Assembly (NCBI RefSeq): GCF_005877885.1
Contig: NZ_VCHY01000011.1
Coordinates: 62,001-126,000 of the forward strand
Reading direction: 5' to 3'
Length of the DNA stretch: 64,000 nucleotides
Source: Labilibacter sediminis
Lineage (GTDB): Bacteria > Bacteroidota > Bacteroidia > Bacteroidales > Marinilabiliaceae
The position numbers were made by a program, and so were the translations under genes. How positions within the stretch are numbered: position 1 is the first letter of the stretch; each line of letters opens with the position of its first letter. A model generated the notes under the pieces. The model searched no databases. It worked only from the letters and a program-made list of their open reading frames with translations, and had not been told where the DNA came from. This document shows, in pieces, positions 35,857 through 45,109 of the stretch.

Positions 35857-36636
35857 TTATTTTTTAATGATGCGTTTGATAACACGAAGTCTGTGCGAAT
35901 ACTTATTCTTTTCGCGATTAAATATTCCCTGATGATCAATGTGATCAATTCTTACTTCTCCATGTGCATGAATGATTTGTCCTCCGCCAATGCAAATGCC
36001 AACGTGTACAATATCTCCTTCTTCATTGTCGAAAAAAGCCAAATCACCAATGGTAGCTTCTTCAACAAAGCTCACATTTTCACCATGTTCTATCTGTTGA
36101 TAGGCATCTCTGGGGATTTTAATGCCATTTATTTTATACACAATTTGTGATAATCCTGAGCAATCAATTCCGAAAAAAGAGCGCCCTCCCCATAAATAAG
36201 GAGTGTGAAGTAGTGAAGTAGCTACTTCTCTAATACCCAAGTCTTTGTCTGAAGGTATCTGTCCTGAGATGTAGTATTCGTTGTTTCCTATTGAAAAACT
36301 ATTTTTTTCATGGCCATTAAACACAATTCTGCTTCCTGCAGGAATTGTGATTGGTGCACTGGAACCATCCTGAACAATTTTCATATTAGGAGTTGGAACC
36401 ATCCATGCATCGGCATTCTTCCAAAGTTCATACTGAGTGGGTGCTACTTTAAAAACTAAATTAGCATCAATCCATCCGGTATAACCATCAAAATCCATCT
36501 TAATTTTAGCCCATTTTTCTGTTTTTTCTGTAACCACAAAGGTTTCTCCAAACAAAATTTGGGTAACAAGTTCAGATCTTTCAGAAGGTTCTTTTCTTAC
36601 TGGAATAAAACTATATACACTTATAGAACCGCTCAT
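35857..36636 (-). CDS. NlpC/P60 (C40) cysteine peptidase with SH3-like domains
   Basis: Cell-wall endopeptidase of 259 residues. The N-terminus has bacterial SH3-like folds (VYSFIPVRKEPSERSELVTQ, WAKIKMDFDGYTGWID). The NlpC/P60 domain follows, with nucleophile Cys159 in FFGIDCSGLSQIVY, then GDLAFFD and the catalytic His in DIVHVGICIGGG, with a further His in IIHAHGEV. No clear signal peptide is seen at the ATG, unlike most wall hydrolases, so either export is non-classical or it acts on imported muropeptides. Confidence 0.88.
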   Translation of the reverse strand: MSGSISVYSFIPVRKEPSERSELVTQILFGETFVVTEKTEKWAKIKMDFDGYTGWIDANLVFKVAPTQYELWKNADAWMVPTPNMKIVQDGSSAPITIPAGSRIVFNGHEKNSFSIGNNEYYISGQIPSDKDLGIREVATSLLHTPYLWGGRSFFGIDCSGLSQIVYKINGIKIPRDAYQQIEHGENVSFVEEATIGDLAFFDNEEGDIVHVGICIGGGQIIHAHGEVRIDHIDHQGIFNREKNKYSHRLRVIKRIIKK

Positions 36637-36898
36637 ATACCTTTAAAATTTAGAGGTGCGAAGATACCAAAATATGATAAAAGAAGAAGAGACTAGTGTT
36701 AAAATAATGAAAAAGTGCAAGGTATGAAAGTTTATTGTTACTGATTTTTATGCATATTTGTTAGTTATTAATAAGATAATGCCGCTGTTTACGTGCTTAA
36801 CGCTGAGTGCTGTAGGTTATTAAGGTGTTATATTTAAAATTGGTTATACTTTCATTTATCAATTATACTGGTCATTTACCTTGTAAAAAATCATCAGC

Positions 36899-39028
36899 AT
36901 GAAACAATTTCTACATAAATTAAAAAGATACTCCCAGGCAACATATCGTGTATTACTTTTTTTGGCAGCAGTAGTTATTATTGCGAATCTTTTACCCAGA
37001 GAGGGAAAATTCAGGTATGAGTTTAAACAAGGTGAGCCATGGCGTTATGAGGTTCTGATTGCTCCGTTTGATTTTAGAATTTTTAAAACAGATGCTGAAA
37101 TTAAAGTGGAACAGGATAGTATATTAAAAAATTTCAGGCCCTATTTCTTATATGATAGTACGGTGTTAAAACAGGTTCAGGAAGAATTTATTCAGGGTTT
37201 TGAAAAGAACCAGGAGGCTTACTCAGGCAAATATTCTTTTTTAAATAAGCGATCAAATAATCAACTGAACAGCAATTTAGTTCGAAATATAACAGATACA
37301 TTGTTTCAGCATGTTTTTACCAAAGGAGTTATTGCCATACCGGACGAATATGCCGAGAAGGGAAGCGAGTTTGAGTTGGTATTGGTAAAAAACAATCTGG
37401 CAGAACGTTATATGAACAATGAGTTTTATACACTCAGGTCTGCATATCAGTTTATTACCACTGAGTTAGCTAAAGGACTGGCGTTTGTTACAAATGATTT
37501 TAAGGAGTTAGAAAGTTTTATTTCGGAACTTCATGTTAATGAGGTGCTTAGGGCAAATGTGGAGGTTGATGATAATAGAACGCTTACTGAAAAAGGCAAT
37601 GTTTTAAAAAATATGGTGCTTACCAATGGAATTGTACTGGTAGGGCAAAAAATAATTGATAAAGGTGAAATTATTGATGAATTGGCATTAAGGAAGCTTA
37701 ATTCATATAAGAAAGAGTACGAGACCAGAGTAGGTACTCTGTCAGAGTATAATATTGTTTTAGCCGGGCATTTATTAATTACTTCAATGTTTTTAATGAG
37801 CTTGTTCTTATTCCTTTATTTTTATAGAAAGGATGTTTTTATTAATCTAAAGTACATTACATTTTTGCTGTTAATATTGTGTACAGTAATTGCATTGGCC
37901 TATCTGTCCCATAAAATTCCTGATGTGCCTATCTGGGTAATTCCCATTACCATTTTACCTTTAATAGTTCGAACCTTTATGGATTCACGTTTGGCTTTTT
38001 TCTTTTATGTGATTGCTGTAATCCTGGCTTCTTTCTTTAGTAACAATAGTTTCGAATTTATTTTCTTACAAATTCCTGCAGGAATTGCCGCTATATTTAG
38101 TTTGTATAAAATGGCACGTCGTGCCCAAATTGTAAGGTCTGCAATATTTATATTTCTCACTTATTCAATTTTTTATACAGGCCTTACATTATTACAGGAT
38201 GGTAATATTGCTTCTATAGAGTATGATTACTTTATATATTTTGGCATTAATGCTGTTTTGATATTTGTAGTGTATCCACTGATTTACATCTTTGAGAAGT
38301 TATTTGGCTTTTTATCAGATGTTACCCTGGTGGAGCTTTCGGATACGAACCACCCTTTATTGCGTAAGCTGGCAGAGAATGCGCCGGGTACTTTTCAGCA
38401 TTCTATTCAGGTAGGAAACTTGGCTCAGGAAGCTGCTTATAAAATTGGAGCAAATCCTTTATTGGTGAGAGCCGGAGCTATGTATCACGATATTGGAAAG
38501 TCGGTTACACCTTTGTATTTTACCGAAAATCAAACAACAGGTATTAATCCTCACTCGAGTATGGAGCTGGAGGAGAGTGCAAAATTGGTGATTAGTCATA
38601 TTGAGGATGGAGTAAAAATTGCCCGTAAACATAAACTACCTGAAAAAATTATTGACTTCATTTCAACACATCAGGGTACAACTAAAACAAAATATTTTTA
38701 CAATACGTTTGTTAATAATTTCCCCGACCAAAAGCCTAACATGAAAAGCTTTACATATCCGGGACCAACTCCGTTTACCAAAGAAACCGCCTTGTTAATG
38801 ATGGCTGACTCTATTGAAGCAGCCAGCAGAAGTTTAAAGGAATATACTGATAGTGCAATTGATAAGTTAGTGGAGAATATTATTAATGATCAGATAAAAG
38901 ATGGTCAGTTTTTTAATGCGCCAATTACTTTTAGGGAGCTAACCGAAGTAAAGGAGGTATTTAAGATTAAGCTGAAAAATATTTATCATGCAAGGGTTTC
39001 TTACCCTAAAATAAAGAAGAAAAAATAG
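36899..39028 (+). CDS. 7TM-HD family phosphohydrolase (PgpH-like)
   Basis: A 709-residue membrane enzyme. One N-terminal helix (VLLFLAAVVIIANLL) precedes an extracytoplasmic region (about 40-285, 7TMR-HDED). Seven membrane helices follow (about 290-480), then a cytoplasmic HD domain: GTFQHSIQVGNLAQEAAY, AMYHDIGKSVTPLYF (HD) and FISTHQGTTKTKYFY. The architecture is that of PgpH, which hydrolyses cyclic di-AMP; this substrate is inferred. The gene stands alone and converges with the chemoreceptor gene. Confidence 0.9.
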   Translation: MKQFLHKLKRYSQATYRVLLFLAAVVIIANLLPREGKFRYEFKQGEPWRYEVLIAPFDFRIFKTDAEIKVEQDSILKNFRPYFLYDSTVLKQVQEEFIQGFEKNQEAYSGKYSFLNKRSNNQLNSNLVRNITDTLFQHVFTKGVIAIPDEYAEKGSEFELVLVKNNLAERYMNNEFYTLRSAYQFITTELAKGLAFVTNDFKELESFISELHVNEVLRANVEVDDNRTLTEKGNVLKNMVLTNGIVLVGQKIIDKGEIIDELALRKLNSYKKEYETRVGTLSEYNIVLAGHLLITSMFLMSLFLFLYFYRKDVFINLKYITFLLLILCTVIALAYLSHKIPDVPIWVIPITILPLIVRTFMDSRLAFFFYVIAVILASFFSNNSFEFIFLQIPAGIAAIFSLYKMARRAQIVRSAIFIFLTYSIFYTGLTLLQDGNIASIEYDYFIYFGINAVLIFVVYPLIYIFEKLFGFLSDVTLVELSDTNHPLLRKLAENAPGTFQHSIQVGNLAQEAAYKIGANPLLVRAGAMYHDIGKSVTPLYFTENQTTGINPHSSMELEESAKLVISHIEDGVKIARKHKLPEKIIDFISTHQGTTKTKYFYNTFVNNFPDQKPNMKSFTYPGPTPFTKETALLMMADSIEAASRSLKEYTDSAIDKLVENIINDQIKDGQFFNAPITFRELTEVKEVFKIKLKNIYHARVSYPKIKKKK

Positions 39029-39149
39029 AGCAATTGGTGTATGCCGGATCAGGTAGAATGTGGTGCACTTATGGGCTATATTTTGTGATTTGTGTGCTCG
39101 TTTGAGCATGAATTGTGGATGAAATTAAATATAAGATCAACTAGCTTTA

Positions 39150-39319
39150 AACCCGGATTATGTGTTAGAACATCGTAATGAGGAATGGAAAGTGCAAACA
39201 ATCAAGGACTTGTTGAGACGACTCATAGCACCGCTATGGTGAGTTGAAACAAGTTAGTTTACGGTTTGATTGGCAGTAGTTTCATTACGTAATAGGTTTT
39301 CTAACGCATATTGCGGGTT
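39150..39319. repeat. Family B palindromic element, copy B1
   Basis: 170 bp. Ends AACCCGGATTATGTGTTAGAA and, inverted, AACCCGCAATATGCGTTAGAA. The body folds into one long imperfect hairpin with matching arms (CGTAATGA, CAATCAA, ACTTGTT) and the tip CATAGCACCGCTATG at 39224-39238, near the exact centre. No open frame. Confidence 0.82.
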
Positions 39320-39402
39320 AAATCTATAACTGTTATTCAGGACCGGGCATTTCCTTAACATTACTTTTAGTGTAGGTGTATTTCAGGACTAGACAAAGCT
39401 AA

Positions 39403-39444
39403 AAAATAAAAGAGGCTGCCCCAGTGGACAGCCTCTTTTATTTT
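39403..39444. terminator. Bidirectional terminator at the chemoreceptor 3' end
   Basis: AAAATAAAAGAGGCTG and CAGCCTCTTTTATTTT form a perfect 16-bp stem around a 10-base loop, with T-rich tails in both directions. Confidence 0.9.
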
Positions 39445-39461
39445 ATTTTTAAAATATGTTA

Positions 39462-41378
39462 CTAAAATTTTTCGTACTCGTCGGTATTTAATTCTTTACC
39501 CAAGTCAATAATTGGTTTTTTAATATCAGTTGTTTTTCGCTCTTTTACAGATTGACTAGGAGTATTTACTCTAACTTTAGCTTTCTTTTTAGTTTTTCTC
39601 TGAGCCTCATCTCTGTTTATTTTAAATACAGATATTGATTCGTTTAGAAGGGTGGATAAATCTTCAAGTTCATTGGCTGCAGAACTAATTTCTTCAGAAT
39701 TTGCCGCATTTCTTTGCGTTACTTGATTTAACTGTTGAAGAGCATTGTTAATTTGTTCAACACCTGCAACTTGTTCAAGCGAAGCAGAGGTGATTTCCTG
39801 TACCAGGTTTGCTGTTTTTTCTATTTCAGGGGTAATCTTTTTCAGATTCTCTGTAGCTTCATTAGAGCTGGTAATTGTATTTTGCGATGCGGTATTAATT
39901 TCATTGGCTGCTTGCTGACTTCTTTCTGCCAGTTTTCTTACTTCAGCTGCAACCACGGCAAAGCCTCTTCCTTCTTGTCCTGCACGCGCAGCTTCAACAG
40001 CCGCATTTAAAGCAAGTATGTTTGTTTGAAAAGCAATGTCTCCAATGATGGAAATTTTATTGGTAATGCCTTCTAAATATTCGTTGGCCAGTACAGAACT
40101 ATCATTACTTACCTTAATGCCTTCAACAGCGTTTGTGGCAATCTTTTCAGTTTCTTTTGAATTATCTGTGTTTTGTTGAATATTAGCATACATTTCTTCC
40201 ATTGATGACGATACCTCTTCAGCAGCTGATGCTTGTTGGTTTGCACCGTCACTTAATTCTCTTGATTCTTTTGTTAACCTTTCGCTGGCCGATACAATTT
40301 TATTTGAGCCAATTCTTATTTCTTCAACTACTGTTTTAATATTGGTAACCATAGTATCAATGGCAATGGAAAGTCTTCCCAATTCATCCTTTCTGTCGGA
40401 GGCAAAAGTAATACTAAGGTCTCCATTTGCAACCTGCTCTGCCAAAGCAATTCCTTCATTAATGGGTGCACTAATAGATATGGCAATAACATAACTTAAA
40501 AAGGCACCAATAATGATAATGGCAAATATCGAGATGATAAGAATTTGTTTTTCAAGCTTAACAATTTGCGCACTTCTGTCTCCCATTTCTAAAAGGTAGT
40601 CCAATCCCAGGTCTGATGATTTTCGTACTTCCCACATGAGATCTTTACTTATCTCATACTTTTTTAATTCTAATAACCGAGCTTTCTTATATACCGGTAT
40701 ATATTCTTCAATTGAAGAAGTGAAGTTTGCTATAAGAGGTTTTAGTATACTGCCTACATTGTAGCTCTTAAGTTCCTGAGCTGCTTTTTCGATGGCAGAT
40801 ATTGTAATGTTACTTTTGTTGATATTATTTGCAACTATTGTTGCGTATATATAATTTACTTTTGCTAATGCTTTTTGAGTGTTATAAGAACCTTCGGAAT
40901 CTTTAGCTTTATCATTAATATTTTGAAACGAACTTTTAATGCTTTGATTTTTATCTGCACTTAAGCGCTCAGCTTTAACATAGTTGTCTCTTGTGGTTTT
41001 AAAATTGCCGGCTAATTCTTTTACCTTATGTAAGTCAATTCCTCTTGATGACAACTTATCGTTTGTGGTGTCTCCTAAAGCAATAAGGTTGTTTAAGGCT
41101 TGTTCAAAACTTTCGAGTTGTTTGTCAGCGATATCGTTAAAATAAAAATTACCGGAAAGATCGAGGGCATTCATAGAACCTGTAGCACCTTCCCAAAAAT
41201 GGTCCATTTTTGATGATTCATTTACAGATGGTATATATCGGTTTGAAAGTTGATTAATTTCTTTTTCAACCATCAGTAAATTAATAAGAAGAATAATGCT
41301 AGAAACAATGGTTAGAAGGATTACGGTACCAAGTCCAAATCCTACCTTGTTTTTTATTTTAAGATCTTTCCAAGTCAT
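39462..41378 (-). CDS. Methyl-accepting chemotaxis protein
   Basis: A 638-residue chemoreceptor. The first membrane helix is near 12-34 and the periplasmic helical sensor region is about 35-275 (four-helix-bundle type). The second helix is near 278-300 ([22 protein letters not shown]), followed by HAMP (about 300-352) and a signalling coiled coil with the hairpin tip [20 protein letters not shown]...[16 protein letters not shown], which binds CheA/CheW. The C-terminus ends DEYEKF, which may be a weak CheR-tether-like tail. It is divergent from a xylose-binding-type lipoprotein gene, which suggests the two may act as ligand sensor and receptor. Confidence 0.93.
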   Translation of the reverse strand: MTWKDLKIKNKVGFGLGTVILLTIVSSIILLINLLMVEKEINQLSNRYIPSVNESSKMDHFWEGATGSMNALDLSGNFYFNDIADKQLESFEQALNNLIALGDTTNDKLSSRGIDLHKVKELAGNFKTTRDNYVKAERLSADKNQSIKSSFQNINDKAKDSEGSYNTQKALAKVNYIYATIVANNINKSNITISAIEKAAQELKSYNVGSILKPLIANFTSSIEEYIPVYKKARLLELKKYEISKDLMWEVRKSSDLGLDYLLEMGDRSAQIVKLEKQILIISIFAIIIIGAFLSYVIAISISAPINEGIALAEQVANGDLSITFASDRKDELGRLSIAIDTMVTNIKTVVEEIRIGSNKIVSASERLTKESRELSDGANQQASAAEEVSSSMEEMYANIQQNTDNSKETEKIATNAVEGIKVSNDSSVLANEYLEGITNKISIIGDIAFQTNILALNAAVEAARAGQEGRGFAVVAAEVRKLAERSQQAANEINTASQNTITSSNEATENLKKITPEIEKTANLVQEITSASLEQVAGVEQINNALQQLNQVTQRNAANSEEISSAANELEDLSTLLNESISVFKINRDEAQRKTKKKAKVRVNTPSQSVKERKTTDIKKPIIDLGKELNTDEYEKF

Positions 41379-41563
41379 AAAATTAAAAATAAAGGGTGTG
41401 TTTTAGTTTTAAATAAAATTAATAGGGATTGGGTAAATGGTTATAATACGAGCAATTTTAAATAATGTTTCCTAGAAAACCATATCATTTGGAGTTTTTT
41501 TTAATAAAAGTAGGAAAAGAATTTAAACTGCTTTAATGCTATATATTTTAGTTAGGATTTTTT

Positions 41564-41571
41564 TAGATTTG
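41564..41571 (+). promoter_or_regulatory. Candidate -7 box for the sugar-binding lipoprotein gene
   Basis: TAGATTTG fits TAnnTTTG, 27 bases before the ATG. Confidence 0.45.
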
Positions 41572-41598
41572 TGTATTCATAAACTAATTATCTAAATA

Positions 41599-42609
41599 AT
41601 GAAAAAATTATCCGGGATCTATTGGCTTGTATTTTTTGCATTCGTTTTACTAACAGTTTCAGGTTGTAAAGAAGAAAAGAAAATGACGATTGGTTTTTTA
41701 TATCCATCTGATTTAACAGAAAGATATAATAAAGAAAGTAGTTATTTTGAGGCCTATGCAGCAAAGCATGATGTAGATGTAATCATTAAAACGGCCTCTT
41801 ATGATGAGTCATTGCAAATTGAAATTGCCAGAGAGCTAATTGAAAAAGAAATAGATGCGATGGTGATTATTGCTGTAAATGTGAATACTGCAGCTGTAAT
41901 TGTGAGGGAGGCACATAATGAAGACATACCGGTAATGGCATATAACCGTATGATTACCAATAGTGATGTTGATTTTTTTGTAGCTTGTGATAATGATTTA
42001 ATAGGTAAGATTATGGTGGATGGCGCCCTAAAGAAAAGTCCATCAGGTAACTATGTTATTTTGGGTGGTCATAAGTTTGATAAAAATGGAGAGGAACTAC
42101 AAAAGGCGGTTAAAAAATACTTAAAACCTTCCGTTGAATCAGGATCAGTAAATATTGTATACGAAACCTTTATTGAGCAATGGACTCCGGCAATTGCAGC
42201 TTTTGAGCTGGAAAAAGTTATTTCACTTTACGGAACAGATATTGATGCTGCGATTGTTGGTTATGATGGTATGGCCAATGCTGTTATAGAGGTGTTGGAG
42301 AAATATGATTTAGAAGGTAAAGTTGCCGTTACCGGACAAGATGCAGAAGTAATTGGATGTAAAAATATAATCGCAGGAAAACAGGCTGTCACTGTTTTTC
42401 ATCCGTTAAAAACTTTAGCAGAGAAAGCAGCAGAAATTTCAATTGAAATGGCGAAAGGAAAGAATACAAAGGAATTTGTTAATAGCAGTGAGTTTAATGG
42501 TCAGGTAGATGTGCCCACACACAGGGTAAATTCAATTGCCGTGGATAAAGACAATATAGATGAAGTGCTTATTAAATCAGGTTTCTATAAAAGAGAAGAT
42601 ATTTATTAA
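41599..42609 (+). CDS. Orphan xylose-binding-type periplasmic lipoprotein
   Basis: A 336-residue type 1 periplasmic binding protein with a lipobox (LTVSGCKEE, Cys23). It resembles XylF: IPVMAYNRMITNSDVDFFVACDN, YVILGGHKFDKNGEE, YETFIEQWTPAIAAFELE, VGYDGMANAVIEVL and VTGQDAEVIGCKNIIAGKQAVTVFHP are all positions of the sugar-binding cleft. No permease or ATPase gene lies in the neighbourhood. Only a divergently transcribed chemoreceptor is adjacent, so a sensing role is more likely than uptake. The ligand (a pentose or similar sugar) is inferred. Confidence 0.87.
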   Translation: MKKLSGIYWLVFFAFVLLTVSGCKEEKKMTIGFLYPSDLTERYNKESSYFEAYAAKHDVDVIIKTASYDESLQIEIARELIEKEIDAMVIIAVNVNTAAVIVREAHNEDIPVMAYNRMITNSDVDFFVACDNDLIGKIMVDGALKKSPSGNYVILGGHKFDKNGEELQKAVKKYLKPSVESGSVNIVYETFIEQWTPAIAAFELEKVISLYGTDIDAAIVGYDGMANAVIEVLEKYDLEGKVAVTGQDAEVIGCKNIIAGKQAVTVFHPLKTLAEKAAEISIEMAKGKNTKEFVNSSEFNGQVDVPTHRVNSIAVDKDNIDEVLIKSGFYKREDIY

Positions 42610-42634
42610 GCGTTATTCTTAAATAATTTGCATA

Positions 42635-42672
42635 AAAAAATGGTTGCTTCACAACTGAAGCAGCCATTTTTT
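42635..42672. terminator. Bidirectional terminator, sugar-binding protein / M3 peptidase
   Basis: AAAAAATGGTTGCTTC and GAAGCAGCCATTTTTT pair fully except for one G-T wobble, around a 6-base loop, between convergent genes. Confidence 0.87.
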
Positions 42673-42740
42673 ATGTCTCATCTTTTCTAAAGAGAAAAGC
42701 TAATTTCATGATGATGAAGAATTCCAATCTCATGAATGAA

Positions 42741-44858
42741 TTATTTTTTAATCAGATCACTTCTTTCCAGTAATGCATCAGGAGTTGGTTCCTGACCTCT
42801 AAAAGCAACATATAGTTCCATTGGGTGTTTCGTTCCTCCTTTTGAAAGAATATTGTCTCTAAACGAAGCTGCAGTAGTTTTGTCAAAGATTCCATTTGTC
42901 TTAAACAGGCTAAAAGCATCTGCATCAAGCACCTCTGCCCATTTGTAGCCATAGTATCCAGCAGCATATCCTCCGGCAAAGATGTGAGAAAAAGCAGTGC
43001 TAAAACAAGTGCCTTCTACTTTAGGAAATAATTCTGTTTGCAGCATTGCATTATCTTCAAATTCAGTAATTTTTCCTTCAAATGGAGTAGTTATTGAATG
43101 CCAGGCCATATCGTTTAAACCAAAAGACAACTGGCGAACACTTTGATATCCACTTTGGAAATTAGCAGATTTCATAATCTTGTCAACCAGGTCATCAGGA
43201 ATGGTTTCGCCTGTGGAATAGTGTTTACCAACCATTTTTAACCACTCTTTTTCTGTACCCCAGTTCTCCAGTATTTGAGAAGGAAGTTCAACAAAGTCGC
43301 GGTATACATTTGTTCCGCTTTGACTTTTGAAAGTTGTTTCACTAAGCATTCCGTGTAATCCGTGGCCAAACTCGTGCAAGAAAGTACGTACTTCATTGTA
43401 GGTTAATAAAGATGGAGTATCTTCTGTTGGTCGACTAAAGTTACATACCAATGAAACAAAAGGACGGTTGTCTTTACCATCTTTAATAAATTGCTCGCCA
43501 TAGTTTGTCATCCAGGCACCGCCTTGTTTTCTTCCACTACGAGGAAAGAAATCCAGGTACAAAACAGAAAGGAACTCTCCGTTTTCATCGAACACCTCGT
43601 AGGCTTTAACTTCAGGGTTGTATACCGGAATGTCTTTGTTCTCTTTAAAGGTAATGCCGAAAAGAGTATTGGATAAGTCAAAAATACCTTGCTCTACTTT
43701 TTCAAGTTGAAAATATGGCTTGGTCATTTCTTCGGTAAAAGAAAACTTTTCGGCTTTTAATTTCTCAGAGTAATAAGAAAAATCCCATTTCTGTAATTTG
43801 TCAGTTAAACTATTTTTCTTGGCATAGGCTTCAACCTCGGCCACTTCTTCTTTAGCAAACGGGAGAGACTTGTCAAGTAGTTCCTGTAAAAAAGCGTTAA
43901 CCTTTTCCGGAGTTTCAGCCATGCGTTCTTCAAGAACATATTGAGCGTGGTTTTTATAACCTAAAAGTTGTGCTTTTTCTAACCTTAAATTGGTCAGGGA
44001 GCTTACAATTTTTTTGTTGTCATACTTGTTGTTTTGATTTCCTCTGGATGAGTATGCCATATACATCTGCTTTCTAAGCTCACGGTTATTGGCATATTTC
44101 ATAAAAGGAACATAACTAGGAAAATGAAGTGTAAATACCCAGCCTTCTTTTTCTTCTGATTTGGCCAATTCGGCAGCAGCAGAAACAATGGCATCAGGCA
44201 AACCGGCTAAATCTTCTTTGTTGGTAATGTGAAGTTTAAAATCATTGGTTTCGGCCAATATGTTTTCACCAAAGGTTAACGATAGTTTCGATAATTCCTT
44301 AGTGATTTCACGATATCTGGCCTTATCTTCTTTATTAAGAAGTGCGCCTTTTCTGGCAAAACTTTTATAGGTATCTTCAACAAGCTTAAGTTGTTCGCTG
44401 TTTAAATTAAACTCATTTCTATTTTCATAAACAGCCTTAACCTTACTAAATAAGGTTTCGTTTAATACGATGTCGTTTGAATACTCCGTTAAAAGAGGAG
44501 ATACTTCACGAGCAATGGATTGTATTTCATCATTGGTTTCAGCCGAATTTATATTAAAAAAGATAGATGAAATCTTTTCCAGGCGTCCGCCGGCATACTC
44601 TAAACCTAAAATTGTATTCTCAAATGTAGGTTTTTCATTTTCTTCAACAATGGCTTTAATATCAGCTCTGGCTTCTTCAATGGCTTGTTTAAAAGCCGGA
44701 AGATATTCTGCTTCTGTTATTTTGTCAAAAGGGGGAGTTTGGTGTACAGTGTTAAATTCTGATAATAATGTATTGGTGTTCATATTGTTATTTTGTTTAC
44801 AGCTGAATGTAATTAATACAGTACAAAGAAAACAACTTAATAATAACTTTGGTTTCAT
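42741..44858 (-). CDS. M3 family metallopeptidase (Dcp-type peptidyl-dipeptidase)
   Basis: Zinc peptidase of 705 residues. The zinc site is TFLHEFGHGLHGM (HExxH), with the further Glu ligand in the next helix (DFVELPSQILENW). SYYGYKWAEVLDADAF-type C-terminal sequence is typical of Dcp rather than oligopeptidase F. The ATG at 44858 gives a lipoprotein signal (LLLSCFLCTVLITFSCKQ). The frame runs back to 44912, but a -7 box (complement 44910-44917) overlaps there, so the downstream ATG is the start. Probably periplasmic and membrane-attached, degrading peptides. Confidence 0.93.
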   Translation of the reverse strand: MKPKLLLSCFLCTVLITFSCKQNNNMNTNTLLSEFNTVHQTPPFDKITEAEYLPAFKQAIEEARADIKAIVEENEKPTFENTILGLEYAGGRLEKISSIFFNINSAETNDEIQSIAREVSPLLTEYSNDIVLNETLFSKVKAVYENRNEFNLNSEQLKLVEDTYKSFARKGALLNKEDKARYREITKELSKLSLTFGENILAETNDFKLHITNKEDLAGLPDAIVSAAAELAKSEEKEGWVFTLHFPSYVPFMKYANNRELRKQMYMAYSSRGNQNNKYDNKKIVSSLTNLRLEKAQLLGYKNHAQYVLEERMAETPEKVNAFLQELLDKSLPFAKEEVAEVEAYAKKNSLTDKLQKWDFSYYSEKLKAEKFSFTEEMTKPYFQLEKVEQGIFDLSNTLFGITFKENKDIPVYNPEVKAYEVFDENGEFLSVLYLDFFPRSGRKQGGAWMTNYGEQFIKDGKDNRPFVSLVCNFSRPTEDTPSLLTYNEVRTFLHEFGHGLHGMLSETTFKSQSGTNVYRDFVELPSQILENWGTEKEWLKMVGKHYSTGETIPDDLVDKIMKSANFQSGYQSVRQLSFGLNDMAWHSITTPFEGKITEFEDNAMLQTELFPKVEGTCFSTAFSHIFAGGYAAGYYGYKWAEVLDADAFSLFKTNGIFDKTTAASFRDNILSKGGTKHPMELYVAFRGQEPTPDALLERSDLIKK

Positions 44859-44909
44859 AGAAAATAATTTTGTTGATGGATGTAAGTAATATAGTCTATT
44901 TAATTCACA

Positions 44910-44917
44910 CAAAGGTA
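44910..44917 (-). promoter_or_regulatory. Candidate -7 box for the M3 peptidase gene
   Basis: The minus strand reads TACCTTTG (TAnnTTTG), 52 bases before the ATG at 44858. It overlaps the outermost possible start, ruling that start out if the promoter is real. Confidence 0.5.
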
Positions 44918-45109
44918 ATGGTAACTAACCTTTTGCATAATGATAAAAGTTACGTTTGAAAAAAAAATATAAGTGTAAAAAAATGTTAACATGTCATATA
45001 TGTAACATTGCTTATTGTTTTGAGTAAAACGATTCAGGTAATGTTGAATTTGAGTCAATGTTCCTATTGTGATTAAGGAGGAAATTGACATTTAAATAAA
45101 ATTTTATTG

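Larger units (their letters stand above)
39029..39461. other. Convergent intergenic region with family B repeat and terminator
   Basis: 433 bp between the HD phosphohydrolase and chemoreceptor genes. It holds the 170-bp family B element B1 (39150-39319) and a strong terminator (39403-39444). The remaining 120 bp at the left show nothing recognisable. Confidence 0.75.

Noticed and set aside
35857-36636. NlpC/P60 protein considered frame-damaged because the signal peptide is absent
   Set aside because: The frame is clean, the first SH3-like strand begins right after the ATG, and many relatives also start this way.
41599-42609. Sugar-binding protein considered as part of an ABC uptake operon
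   Set aside because: No permease or ATPase gene lies on either side; the gene is followed at once by a terminator.
44470-44889. 139-codon open frame antisense to the M3 peptidase gene
   Set aside because: Shadow of a strongly conserved coding sequence, with no independent signals.
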